This document shows, in pieces, positions 52,108 through 60,697 of a DNA stretch of 64,000 nucleotides. The position numbers and the translations under genes are program-made. How positions within the stretch are numbered: position 1 is the first letter of the stretch; each line of letters opens with the position of its first letter. The DNA lies in the NCBI GenBank assembly GCA_031200235.1, contig CP133595.1, positions 1,636,877 through 1,700,876 on the forward strand, given 5' to 3'. The notes below the pieces were generated by a model, which worked only from the letters and a program-made list of their open reading frames with translations, was not told the origin of the DNA and did no database searches. The stretch comes from Cuniculiplasma divulgatum. Its GTDB lineage: Archaea; Thermoplasmatota; Thermoplasmata; Thermoplasmatales; Thermoplasmataceae.

Positions 52108-52138
52108 AGCCTAACGCTGGGAACGAAATTATTTCGCA

Positions 52139-53119
52139 GTGGCTGGAAACAGCATGCATCATGCCTACACAGCATCATACCGTTTACATGCACAGATTCA
52201 TATGGTATATCCTGCAAAAAACCAATATGAGATCAAGGGCACATACAATCTGGATATCATGTTGAGCGGAGATGACAAGAGGTTCATAGTAAAGAGTGTG
52301 GAGAATGGATACAAGGTCAGCGACCTGGCAAAGATGTTCAATGTTACACCACGCCGGGTGCAGCAGATCCTCAAGGAGGATCTCAATGGCGGATCTGACA
52401 GGAAGAAATTTGCATCGCTGACTGCTGAGGAGGCTAGGGAGATAGAGGATCTCTGGGTTAATTACAAGATAGGTTCCAGGACAATATACTATCTCATGAA
52501 GAGCAAGGGGAAGAATGTCTCATACTACCAGATATACAACTTCATGAGAAACAAGAACATGATAAAATCCAAGGCCATGCAATCGTCAGGACAGAAAAAC
52601 AAATATGAAGACAGGCCGCTCTCAACCATCTACGTGGATTACCACCAGTCAAACATGGAATCGCCCTATGCCGTTGTCTGCGTGGATATGGCAACCAAGA
52701 AGATACTTTCAATGGTGGAATCCAGAAAGATAACCAAGGAGCTGATGCAGAAGCTGGCAGACAGCATGGGGCAGTTCATTGTCAGCACAAACATGACTGT
52801 GCAGCATATGCACCTGAGAAGTGGAGTGCTGAGCATACTGTATGGTGCCACAGACCTGAAATATTACATGAAGAGAAAGGGCATCGAGGAGGTTACGCCA
52901 GATAAGCACGGAAACAGGATACACCTGGCACTTTCAAGACTCTGGCAGAATTATGACAGGTTCAGGTGGACATTCGAATCACCTGAAGCTTTCATATACT
53001 GGTACAACAACAGGCCAATAGTGGACAAGAGCCAGAACAGGGTTACAACGCCAAATGAGATAATGGATCGTTTCCTGGTGGAACATGGAAACATCCCCAT
53101 GGCAAGCGGATCATCCTGA
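52139..53119 (+). CDS. IS481/rve integrase-fold protein with lost catalytic residues
   Basis: An N-terminal HTH (GYKVSDLAKMFNVTPRRVQQIL) is followed by an integrase-like core and the usual tail YWYNNRPIVDKSQNRVTTPNEIM. The first catalytic Asp is kept (YVDYHQ, D167 counted from GTG 52139), but the block that should read H-S-D-x-G is MHLRSG (224-229) and the region that should hold the last Glu reads GNRIHLALSRLWQNY. Two of three DDE residues seem lost. The start is uncertain: GTG 52139, ATG 52154, ATG 52202 and ATG 52259 are all in frame. The 3' end overlaps the next gene by nine bases, leaving no room for a terminal repeat. Confidence 0.8.
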   Translation: MAGNSMHHAYTASYRLHAQIHMVYPAKNQYEIKGTYNLDIMLSGDDKRFIVKSVENGYKVSDLAKMFNVTPRRVQQILKEDLNGGSDRKKFASLTAEEAREIEDLWVNYKIGSRTIYYLMKSKGKNVSYYQIYNFMRNKNMIKSKAMQSSGQKNKYEDRPLSTIYVDYHQSNMESPYAVVCVDMATKKILSMVESRKITKELMQKLADSMGQFIVSTNMTVQHMHLRSGVLSILYGATDLKYYMKRKGIEEVTPDKHGNRIHLALSRLWQNYDRFRWTFESPEAFIYWYNNRPIVDKSQNRVTTPNEIMDRFLVEHGNIPMASGSS

Positions 53120-53863
53120 ACCGTTGAAGTACTTTGCAGCGAATCTGTAGGGTCCCTCACCTTCCAGGATCGTGAATTCAACGGAATATGTTTTATCAAG
53201 ATTCTCAATGGTCATCACATCATCCCTTGGTCCTGATGCAACTATCCTGCCATCCCTGATCAGGACAACCCTGTCACATATCCTGTACAGTAGATTAACG
53301 TCGTGAAGCACAACGATTATGTTCTTACCGGAATCTCTGAGTTTTCTCAGTATGTCGATAACCCTGATCTCCTTGTCAACATCAAGGAACGCTGTAGGTT
53401 CGTCAAGGAGGAGTATATCCGCATCCTGGTAGATAGCCGCTGCAATGAGCGCAAGGCGCCTCTCACCACCACTGATCTCGTTGAATGGCCTTTTTTCAAG
53501 GTCACCTATGCCGCAAACTTCCAGAACATCCCTGACCGCTGATTTCTCATTCTCCAGGCTGTACCCGGAAATTGACACAACCTCCCCGACAGTGAAATTG
53601 AAGGGTTCCGAGACCTCCTGGCTCACCACGGAAATCCTCCTGGAGATCTCCCTTGGACCCATTCCTGTCAGGCTTTTGCCCCCAATAACAACATCACCGG
53701 ACGTGATCCGGTGGAAACCATAGAGGGCCCTGAGCAATGTTGATTTTCCTGAACCATTTCTTCCGCCTATTCCGGTGATTGTTCCCTCTTCAGCTCTAAA
53801 AGAAACATCCTGAAGTGAGAACTTTCCCCTGTTGAAAACAAGGTTCCTGGCCTCAAGATACAT
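53111..53863 (-). CDS. ABC ATPase of cobalamin/iron-complex uptake (BtuD/FepC-like)
   Basis: A 250-residue ATPase with Walker A GGRNGSGKSTLL, signature ISGGERRLALIAAAI and Walker B ILLLDEPTAFLDVD. It powers import by the adjacent FecCD-type permease. The frame opens at 53914, but Met 53863 (MYLEARNLVF) with an AGAGGT ribosome site, overlapping the permease stop by 11 bases, is the likely start. Location beside cobamide genes suggests B12-type substrates. Confidence 0.93.
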   Translation of the reverse strand: MYLEARNLVFNRGKFSLQDVSFRAEEGTITGIGGRNGSGKSTLLRALYGFHRITSGDVVIGGKSLTGMGPREISRRISVVSQEVSEPFNFTVGEVVSISGYSLENEKSAVRDVLEVCGIGDLEKRPFNEISGGERRLALIAAAIYQDADILLLDEPTAFLDVDKEIRVIDILRKLRDSGKNIIVVLHDVNLLYRICDRVVLIRDGRIVASGPRDDVMTIENLDKTYSVEFTILEGEGPYRFAAKYFNGSG

Positions 53864-54929
53864 AATTACCTCTGGAGATGCGGTTAAGGAGGTACATGAA
53901 GAACGGTACACCAATTATTCCTGTTACAATTCCAACAGGAATCACCTCTCCGTGGACAGCAGTGCGCGCAAGGTCATTGGAGACTAGCAGGAAAACAGCC
54001 CCTAGAATTGCTGAGGCAGGAACAACCTTCCTGTTGCTCCCGCCATAGATTATCCTGGATACATGCGGTATTATGAGGCCAACGAATCCTATGAGGCCGC
54101 TAATGGAGACAGCAGCTGACACGCCTATGGTTGTTACAACCAGGGCAAGCAGTTTTGTTCTTTCCACCGATACACCGATGGACTGGGCATGAGCTTCACC
54201 CATCTGCAGGGCATCAAGTTCCCTGGACATGAATGTCAGCACAATGCCTGATGCGGTTACGATCAGCGCAACGATTGTGATCTCTCCCCATGTGATTCCG
54301 CTGAGTGATCCAAGTAGCCAGGCAAATGCCTCATTCTGGAGTTTCCTGCTGGTGAAAAGCATAAGCCCCACAATGGCAGATATGAACAGGGAGATGGCAA
54401 TGCCTGAAAGCAACAGATATATTGGGGGCACCTTCCCCGATCTGAAGGATACCATGTAGACTACAATCACCACTGCCAGCGAGCATATGAAAGCCAGGAA
54501 CTGGACACTGTAAGCCCCGAACAGATCCGTGTTTGTGGCAAGGGCTATTATGGCACCAAGGGTGGCACCGCTTGATATTCCAATTATGTATGGCTCAGTT
54601 ATGGGATTCTTGAATACGCTCTGGACAGATGCCCCGCCCATGCCAAGGGCAGCCCCAACGAACACTGCCCCGAGAATTTCCGGCTCCCTGATAAGAACAA
54701 TTATGTTGTACTGAATTACCGTGAATCCGGAATTGAAGTAGGATCCTGCCAAAGGAATCTGGCTGAGATAAATCCTGGAAATGGCAACTGGAGAAATTGT
54801 GACTGCACCGATGTACGATGAGAAAATAATAGCAGCAGCCAGAAGAAAAATGGATAGCGCCGCCTTTACAAGCAGGGCAGGCATTTTGCTGAACCTTATA
54901 ATTTCCGATATCCTGTTATGCAGTTCCAT
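53853..54929 (-). CDS. FecCD/BtuC-type permease
   Basis: A 358-residue membrane protein with about ten helices. The family block GGASVQSVFKNPITEPYIIG near residue 98 and ISGLIGFVGLIIPHVSRII near 280 (site of ATPase contact) are clear. It forms an uptake operon with a binding protein and ATPase, overlapping both. Substrate (cobamide, heme or siderophore) is inferred from neighbours only. Confidence 0.94.
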   Translation of the reverse strand: MELHNRISEIIRFSKMPALLVKAALSIFLLAAAIIFSSYIGAVTISPVAISRIYLSQIPLAGSYFNSGFTVIQYNIIVLIREPEILGAVFVGAALGMGGASVQSVFKNPITEPYIIGISSGATLGAIIALATNTDLFGAYSVQFLAFICSLAVVIVVYMVSFRSGKVPPIYLLLSGIAISLFISAIVGLMLFTSRKLQNEAFAWLLGSLSGITWGEITIVALIVTASGIVLTFMSRELDALQMGEAHAQSIGVSVERTKLLALVVTTIGVSAAVSISGLIGFVGLIIPHVSRIIYGGSNRKVVPASAILGAVFLLVSNDLARTAVHGEVIPVGIVTGIIGVPFFMYLLNRISRGNYVS

Positions 54930-56019
54930 TTATCCCTTCCTCGGGAGAAGGTGAAAGGTGTATCCCGGTGTAACCGCTGAATGAAGTTACGTTATCCAGG
55001 CTTATATAATCTGGATAGAACTTTTCACCAAGCCAGAACAGGATGTATATTGTCCGGAAATCATTTTCGTTCATGAAATTGTCATTGGCTATTCTTATGG
55101 CGTGATCATGTATCTGGCTGAGGTAGCCCGGTACGCTCTGGTTGAAACTGCTCTGGTTATAGTACTGATCAAGCACTATCCACTGGGGCGTCAGGTTTTC
55201 TATCTGCGATGATGAGAGGTCCGGGTATCCACTTTCTGTTACAACATTCCTGAGATGGTCAAGACTGAAGATTATGTTGATGAATGTATTATTTCCTGCT
55301 GTGTAAAGCCCAACAGACCCGGGTCCAAGATCATAGAACACGGAAGTCTCGTTTCCATGTATCCTGGACGTATCACTGTGCAATATTGCAAGGTTTTCAT
55401 TCATCCAGGCGTTTACCTTTGTTGCATTGCTGTAGGTATTGGTCAGGTTGCCAAGTTCACTGTTCTGATGTTCTATCTGCGTCATGTTATTCGGATCGAA
55501 GATGAAGAATGGTATATTCAGAACATTCACTATCTGATTTATGACCTGAGGCGTGAAGTATCCGATGGTGGACATAACGGCATCCGGTGACAGATTTGCT
55601 ATTTCCTCAACGGAAAAGGACGTTTCCTCTATGTAGATAACCTTTACATCAGGCGGCGGAGTTGGGTAGGTTGAATACTGATCCACCCCAACAACTGTTC
55701 GATTGTATGCGCCCAGAGCATACAACGTTGTGGTAACTGACGGGATGAGAGATACTATCCGCTTCAGGGAGTGATTTATAACAAGGCTTCCGCCAAGGGA
55801 ATTCGGGAGATACACGAAACTATCTGAGTTTGCTAGGTTAACGGCAATACTTTGCCCTGAAGAATCATTAACATAGACAAGGGACACAGTGTCAAGGGAA
55901 ATGGACGACGATTTACTGGAACTGTCATTTCTATAAATTACAAAGCCTGAGACTCCGGCCACAATTACCACTACAACGGCAATAATGGCAATAAGTGTTC
56001 TTCCAGCAGGGGATTGCAT
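54916..56019 (-). CDS. Periplasmic-type binding protein (BtuF-like), membrane-anchored
   Basis: A 367-residue protein with an N-terminal helix (LIAIIAVVVVIVAGVSGFVIY) and two lobes of the PF01497 fold: KRIVSLIPSVTTTLYALGA near 108 and SVEEIANLSPDAVMSTIGY near 155. It captures substrate outside the cell and delivers it to the permease. It is the first gene of the uptake operon. The gap to the divergent APC permease contains a 16-bp palindrome. Confidence 0.91.
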   Translation of the reverse strand: MQSPAGRTLIAIIAVVVVIVAGVSGFVIYRNDSSSKSSSISLDTVSLVYVNDSSGQSIAVNLANSDSFVYLPNSLGGSLVINHSLKRIVSLIPSVTTTLYALGAYNRTVVGVDQYSTYPTPPPDVKVIYIEETSFSVEEIANLSPDAVMSTIGYFTPQVINQIVNVLNIPFFIFDPNNMTQIEHQNSELGNLTNTYSNATKVNAWMNENLAILHSDTSRIHGNETSVFYDLGPGSVGLYTAGNNTFINIIFSLDHLRNVVTESGYPDLSSSQIENLTPQWIVLDQYYNQSSFNQSVPGYLSQIHDHAIRIANDNFMNENDFRTIYILFWLGEKFYPDYISLDNVTSFSGYTGIHLSPSPEEGINGTA

Positions 56020-56122
56020 CAGAGCATCACTCCACGCAACAATGAGTTTCTAAAGCGCTTCCTTGCGGTAATTTTCAGACTACGTTCGTTTCTGTTCATT
56101 TTTAACCTCACTTCAGTATTTG

Positions 56123-56138
56123 GTGAAGTTAACTTCAC
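56123..56138. promoter_or_regulatory. 16-bp perfect palindromic operator candidate
   Basis: GTGAAGTTAACTTCAC is a perfect palindrome in the 174-base space between the divergent uptake operon and the APC permease gene. An extra half-site CACTTCA lies at 56109-56115. It sits just before a TATA-like stretch of the APC gene. This strongly suggests a dimeric repressor or activator site; the regulator is unknown. Confidence 0.6.
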
Positions 56139-56193
56139 TATTTTAAAGTTCGCTTGAAAACATTTATGAGAAGGTAATCATACATGCGATGAG

Positions 56194-57552
56194 ATGCATA
56201 AAGTGATTAGCAGTGAGAATGTAAGTTCATACCAGGCCTTTTTTCAGGGTCTTTCCTCCTCAGGGCCAATGCTGAATATATTTGGACTGTTTCCTGTCAT
56301 AGTTGCCATGGCCCTTGGGTCTTCATTCATTGTTATTGTTATTTCTATCATTCTGGGTTTTCTCTCAGTTTATACGGGCTATTCCTTCAGCAAGCACATA
56401 AGATCCAACGGGGGTTACTACAGCTATGTTGCGAAATTTATGGGAAAAGACCTTGGCATGTTCACCGCATCTGTTTACTTCTTCTACAGCATTCTTGCAA
56501 TTCCGTCAGTGGTTCTCTTCCTGGTTTACTTCACCGGTTATGTTTTTCCGGAAACCCTTAGGGCTGGCCTGTATGGGGAAGTATTTCTATCTCTGATCTT
56601 TGTTTCAGCTATTATGGCGGTATTCATGAGTGGTTTCAGGCAGACAATGAGGTTCATAATGATCCTGTCTGGGCTGGAAATATTGGTTGTTATGGCTTTC
56701 ACAGTGTACGTTGGCCTGTTCTTCAGGTCACCATCCATTGACTATGCTCCTGCTTCCAATGTTATTGGTGCTCTCCCCTTCGGGATTCTTGCCTTTGCCG
56801 GCATTGGTTCCTCAATATTTCTTTCAGAGAATACCAGGTCCTGGAGAAGAACAGTTAACAGATCGATTCTGTACTCATTCCTTACCCTGGCCTTTCTCAT
56901 GGCTGTTCCGGCTGCCGTCATATCCTACAGGATGGGAACAGCAATGGAAATCGGGTATGCCGCTGATCCGCTAAGCATATTCCAAAGCTTTGGCATGGCG
57001 GGTCACATACTGGGCATGATCATGATGATTATTGCAATGGCCAGTGCATTCAATCTTGCACTGGGATACCTGAATGCTTTCCGGCATGCTGTGTCCAGAA
57101 TGGTATCCGATCATGTCATCACTGATCCTGGATCAATTTTCAGCCGGAACCTCTGGATAACTGTTCTGTTAATTACGCTTCCACCGGTGGTAATCCTTGA
57201 GGCCAGTGTGGGTAGCTACACAGGTTTTGTGATGGTAACGGGCACTGTAGGCCTTGCATTTCTGTTTGTACATGCTGTTACAAATTCCGCTCTTGTTAGG
57301 CTCTTTGGCAGCACACGTGATTACTGGCGCGCTGTGATCCCAATTGTCTCAACACTGACGTTTGTTTTCATAATCATACAGGAGACCATATCAGGAGGGA
57401 TGGTCAGGTACTCTGCATATGCCGTTATTTTCATTGTGATTTTTTCCGTGTTTGCAGTTGCCACAAAGAAATACCTTTTCGCTCCATCATACAGGAAAAT
57501 GAATTTTTCAGACATTCCCATGGAATTCAATGATGAAGCTTCTGATTCCTGA
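56194..57552 (+). CDS. APC superfamily amino acid permease
   Basis: A 452-residue membrane protein with about twelve helices. FSKHIRSNGGYYSYVAKFMG near residue 68 (the G-G-x-Y-x-Y block of APC transporters) and FGILAFAGIGSSIFLSENTR near 197 support the family. A leaderless start is likely from TTTATGAG 25-30 bases upstream. Substrate unknown. Its end overlaps convergent cobY by 26 bases. Confidence 0.88.
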   Translation: MHKVISSENVSSYQAFFQGLSSSGPMLNIFGLFPVIVAMALGSSFIVIVISIILGFLSVYTGYSFSKHIRSNGGYYSYVAKFMGKDLGMFTASVYFFYSILAIPSVVLFLVYFTGYVFPETLRAGLYGEVFLSLIFVSAIMAVFMSGFRQTMRFIMILSGLEILVVMAFTVYVGLFFRSPSIDYAPASNVIGALPFGILAFAGIGSSIFLSENTRSWRRTVNRSILYSFLTLAFLMAVPAAVISYRMGTAMEIGYAADPLSIFQSFGMAGHILGMIMMIIAMASAFNLALGYLNAFRHAVSRMVSDHVITDPGSIFSRNLWITVLLITLPPVVILEASVGSYTGFVMVTGTVGLAFLFVHAVTNSALVRLFGSTRDYWRAVIPIVSTLTFVFIIIQETISGGMVRYSAYAVIFIVIFSVFAVATKKYLFAPSYRKMNFSDIPMEFNDEASDS

Positions 57553-58075
57553 GGTCTGATGGCTCATTGATGTTTACACAGAATTCCACCGGTACTTCTA
57601 CGGATGAATAAGATTCCTGACTGTTCCCTGGAGGTGTTCTGAAAACGCTGATTCCAACATATTGTCCCAGCTGGAGAACTGTAATGACTTCATCCTTCAT
57701 TGAAAGTGTATAAATTATAGCTTCAGTGAGCGCTTCCATGTTGTATATATATACATCAGCGGGAAGGACCAGCACAGGATATCTCTTAACAGTGCCAAGA
57801 CATTCCACCAGATCCTGAGGATATCCTCTTCCTGATGATGTGTATTTTTTTATGCCATTGAGATCACAGTAGCTGCAGGTCCCAGGGGTATTTTGGCTGC
57901 AGCACACCAGAAGATCGGCTGTCAGCGACAATCCGAAAGTAATGATTCTCTGGATCATCGGTATTTCATCCACCCTGATCAGTGCCTTTTCAGGATTGCC
58001 CATTCTGGTCCCAAGCCCTCCTGCCATTATGACTGTAGTACCGCAAACAGGGTTAGATGACGTGTTCATGTTCAT
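57527..58075 (-). CDS. cobY: Adenosylcobinamide-phosphate guanylyltransferase CobY
   Basis: CobY activates adenosylcobinamide phosphate with GTP, replacing bacterial CobU in archaea. The 182-residue protein has the nucleotidyltransferase start VIMAGGLGTRMGNPEKALI near residue 15, and a later PVLVLPADVYIYNMEALTEA with the metal-binding Asp. The MobA-like family is broad, but small size and the surrounding cob genes favour CobY. Confidence 0.85.
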   Translation of the reverse strand: MNMNTSSNPVCGTTVIMAGGLGTRMGNPEKALIRVDEIPMIQRIITFGLSLTADLLVCCSQNTPGTCSYCDLNGIKKYTSSGRGYPQDLVECLGTVKRYPVLVLPADVYIYNMEALTEAIIYTLSMKDEVITVLQLGQYVGISVFRTPPGNSQESYSSVEVPVEFCVNINEPSDLRNQKLHH

Positions 58076-58096
58076 TCAGCATAATGCTTATCTATT

Positions 58097-58106
58097 TCTT
58101 TTTAAT
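58097..58106 (+). promoter_or_regulatory. TATA box of the TPP-riboswitch transcript
   Basis: TTCTTTTTAATG lies about 22-28 bases before the first base of the aptamer, so transcription likely starts right at the riboswitch 5' end. Confidence 0.5.
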
Positions 58107-58121
58107 GAGGGAAACAGTCAG

Positions 58122-58203
58122 TTCCGGGGAGCTTTAAAAAGCTGAGAGGACCGTTCGGTCGACCCTTAGAACCTGATCCAGGTAATGCTGGCGGAGGGAA
58201 AGA
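58122..58203 (+). promoter_or_regulatory. TPP riboswitch (THI element)
   Basis: The thiamine pyrophosphate aptamer is recognised by its conserved segments: GGGGAGC, then CTGAGAGG, GACCCTTAGAACCTGAT, CAGGTAATGCTGGCGGAGGG. P2 can form AGCTT/AAGCT, P3 GACC/GGTC, and P4 CCTG/CAGG. The final GGAGGG doubles as a ribosome-binding sequence for the small ORF starting at 58205. Binding of TPP should lock this segment in the aptamer and reduce translation. Archaeal TPP riboswitches are known from Thermoplasma before transporter genes. Confidence 0.95.
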
Positions 58204-58204
58204 A

Positions 58205-58276
58205 ATGAGATTCGATATTCGATACGGAAGTACTGGAAAGTTATTGGGATATTTTGTTGTCGGGAGGTTTTTCTGA
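58205..58276 (+). CDS. 23-residue leader peptide ORF coupled to the transporter
   Basis: ATG 58205 opens 23 codons (MRFDIRYGSTGKLLGYFV, then VGRFF) ending TGA 58274-58276. The stop overlaps the MFS ATG (TGATG). Its ribosome site, GGAGGG at 58193-58198, is the last conserved part of the TPP aptamer, six bases before the ATG. The MFS gene has its own GGGAGG at 58262-58267 inside the ORF. The layout suggests the aptamer controls leader translation and, through coupling, the transporter. Confidence 0.5.
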   Translation: MRFDIRYGSTGKLLGYFVVGRFF

Positions 58277-59556
58277 TGGCCATTAACCGTGGTCACAGAT
58301 CCCTTATCCTCTCAACAACGGCCAGCTTCTTTATGTGGGGTATTATAGGAACGATAGCTCCACTTTCACTGTCGTTTCCATTCCTTGTGTCAGTGCCCAG
58401 ATTTGTCAGCACTGAAATACTTATAGTGGGTCCAATATTCATAATGCTTGGAAACGTCCTGATGGGCATTGTTGCAGATCGTATTGGCAGGAAAAAGGTT
58501 TTCATTGTGACCATGATCAGTTACGGCCTGGGGGTCATACTCATAACCATAGCCTTCAGTGTTCCTCTGTTGATTCTTGGACTGGTATTGTCTGAGTTTG
58601 GAGTTGGTGGGGAAGAACCAACAGGCCTCGCCTTAATTGCTGAAGATTTCCCTTCTGAAACAAGGTCGAAGTTCCTCACACTGGTGGCAAATTTCGACAA
58701 CATAGGCAGTGCATTCATCTCAGGCATCTTCATTGTGGAATCCACTCTGGCAATATACCTTCATCCCTACCTCACAAGCCTGTTTGGTTCACTTTCCTCA
58801 GAAGGTGATCTGACATTTCGCTTCATTCTGATGGTCTCTGCAGCGGCCCTCATAATAATCATGGTGTATTCCCGGATCACATTGCCGGAATCATACAGGT
58901 GGCTGCAGTCTAAGGGGAAGAGCAAGGAGGCTGCGCATGAAAAATCCATGCTTGGCATCAGGGATTCCGAAGCCAGTATACCAATGGTTCCATTCAGGAT
59001 TACGCTGCCAATCCTCATGGCCATGGGAATATCACAGTACCTCACATTCGGGCTTATGGCATACATAGTTGGGCCCTATGAGTTTCCATCAGAAACTCCC
59101 ACCCTTACATTTGTTGCAATGGTTGGGGCCTCTGCAGCAGGCTTCCTGGCAATGTACCTCATAAACAGGGAGCGCAGGATTTACACACTTGCGTCGTTCC
59201 TGGGAGGGACAATCACAATTGCCATAATCCTTGACCTTGCATCACATCTTGCTTCAATGATTGTTTTTCTCCCGCTGCTGTTTCTCAACATGATGTTCAG
59301 CGAGTTTGCGTGGGCATCACGAACAACACTGGAACCAGAACTTGTCCCAACCAGGATGAGGTCAAGTGCAATCGGCATCATACGGCTCGCTCCCATGATT
59401 GGATATACAGTTTCGGTGTACCTTACAGCATCTCTGAATCTCTCTCAGTTCCTGTACTATAATCTGGGCCTGTGGCTTCTGGGGTTGGGATCTGCAGTAG
59501 CCTGGTTCCTGCTGGGGTACGAGACAAGAAATGTAAACATAGACTATGGTATGTGA
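58276..59556 (+). CDS. MFS transporter under TPP riboswitch, putative thiamine uptake
   Basis: A 426-residue major facilitator with twelve helices. Motif A appears as GIVADRIGRKKVF near residue 64, and RIGRK-type loops plus the central cytosolic loop are typical of the family; PESYRWLQSKGK after helix six resembles sugar-porter members. Control by a TPP riboswitch implies thiamine or a thiamine precursor as substrate. MFS-type ThiT1/ThiT2 transporters have been proposed in Thermoplasma on the same grounds. It ends three bases from convergent cobS. Confidence 0.88.
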   Translation: MAINRGHRSLILSTTASFFMWGIIGTIAPLSLSFPFLVSVPRFVSTEILIVGPIFIMLGNVLMGIVADRIGRKKVFIVTMISYGLGVILITIAFSVPLLILGLVLSEFGVGGEEPTGLALIAEDFPSETRSKFLTLVANFDNIGSAFISGIFIVESTLAIYLHPYLTSLFGSLSSEGDLTFRFILMVSAAALIIIMVYSRITLPESYRWLQSKGKSKEAAHEKSMLGIRDSEASIPMVPFRITLPILMAMGISQYLTFGLMAYIVGPYEFPSETPTLTFVAMVGASAAGFLAMYLINRERRIYTLASFLGGTITIAIILDLASHLASMIVFLPLLFLNMMFSEFAWASRTTLEPELVPTRMRSSAIGIIRLAPMIGYTVSVYLTASLNLSQFLYYNLGLWLLGLGSAVAWFLLGYETRNVNIDYGM

Positions 59557-59558
59557 GG

Positions 59559-60329
59559 TCAGGCAATGGCAACAAGATGAAAAATGACGTATGGTAGCAT
59601 GGCGGAGATTACCAGGAAGAGGACTCTGGCAATCTCTCCGGAAAAACCCAGTATGTCACCATTTATGCCACCAAATGATCGATCCAGGCTGCCGATTATA
59701 AACACGTATATGACAAGAGCCAGGGCGGATCCAATCAGAAAGATCCATGACGTGAACAGGGAAATCATTGCAAGAATCAGGATGTTAACATATATGGCCT
59801 GGTTCTGCAACGCCATGATTTTCTGGAAATTCACAAAAAGCCCATCCTGGAACAGGGGTTTTCCAATCCTGAGGCCCAGCATATAACTTGTCTTGGAAAG
59901 TACCTCTGAAATTATTATCACTGCAGCACCAGTGTTCCTGTTGAACGTTGTCAGGACTGCGAATAAAAGAAGATATATGATAAAAGCTGATCCAAATCCA
60001 CCGGCTCCCAGGAAATGATCCTTGAGTATCTCCTTTCTGCGTTCTCTGTTCTCCCTGACCATCAAGGCGTCTCCGGTATCCAGCACACCGTCCATGTGGT
60101 TGAATCCGGACATTACAAGAATTGCTGCAACTGCTCCGGCTGATGCCAGAAGGGGACCATTGGTGGTGAAAAGTATGAAGTATACCGCAGATGCCACAGC
60201 ACCATTAATAAAAGCAGGAACGAAGAACCACAGTGCCATGCTTTCACCAAATCTCTGGCATCTGGCGGGAATGATACTGAAGAAAGATATGGCGCATAGA
60301 ATGCCGGATGAGGTATTCCCCTTACTCAC
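59559..60329 (-). CDS. cobS: Adenosylcobinamide-GDP ribazoletransferase
   Basis: CobS joins adenosylcobinamide-GDP and alpha-ribazole, finishing the cobamide. The 256-residue membrane protein carries the acidic family motif GFNHMDGVLDTGDALM near residue 75 and GGINGDILGFSGEIAR near 225. Length is normal. It works with CobY (upstream step) and CobT (ribazole phosphate supply) encoded nearby. Confidence 0.93.
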   Translation of the reverse strand: MSKGNTSSGILCAISFFSIIPARCQRFGESMALWFFVPAFINGAVASAVYFILFTTNGPLLASAGAVAAILVMSGFNHMDGVLDTGDALMVRENRERRKEILKDHFLGAGGFGSAFIIYLLLFAVLTTFNRNTGAAVIIISEVLSKTSYMLGLRIGKPLFQDGLFVNFQKIMALQNQAIYVNILILAMISLFTSWIFLIGSALALVIYVFIIGSLDRSFGGINGDILGFSGEIARVLFLVISAMLPYVIFHLVAIA

Positions 60330-60697
60330 AGTTATGTATGAGCTTCTGAATCTAAATATTTGTCATGACACATTCTGGAAACCAGATGTGGAGGAAGAAG
60401 TGCAGCATTAATCTGTCGTTTGCGAGCCTGGGGAAAAATTGGAAGTTTGCAGTGTACGGGTCACTGCCTCTCTCATATGACATGGCAATAGCAGATGCTT
60501 ATCCTGTGTCAACAGAACGCAACAGGATCCAGTAATGATCCAGGAGCACCATAAAAAACATGAACAGATTCTACCTCCTCGGATAAAGGAGGGCTTCCTC
60601 CCAGTAGAGGCTTGCGGATAATGTAACGAGACGGCCGGGTACATCTATCCATTATGTATTCAAGTCTTCTGCAGGATGGAGGAGACTTGGCAGATTA
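60330..60697. other. Intergenic with IS605-end relic
   Basis: About 370 bases between divergent cobS and cobD. It holds the hairpin region at 60566-60610 resembling an IS605 right end. No B12-box or other cobalamin riboswitch pattern is seen. No coding frame is convincing. Confidence 0.5.
60566..60610 (-). mobile_element. IS200/IS605-type right-end relic
   Basis: On the minus strand the sequence reads GGGAGGAAGCCCTCC, then TTTATCC, then GAGGAGGTAGAATC, the same architecture as the right end beside the TnpB relic at 11.8 kb (GAAGCCC..., A/T loop, GGGGAGGAGGT). The frame leading into it ends EEALLYPRR, a possible TnpB tail, but no transposase body remains. GGAGG/CCTCC segments can pair in two exclusive ways. 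Confidence 0.4.

Noticed and set aside
52139-53119. Active insertion sequence
   Set aside because: Catalytic residues appear lost, neighbours overlap the ends and no terminal repeats are visible.
60330-60697. Cobalamin riboswitch before cob genes
   Set aside because: The conserved B12-box is absent; the structure present fits an IS605 end better.
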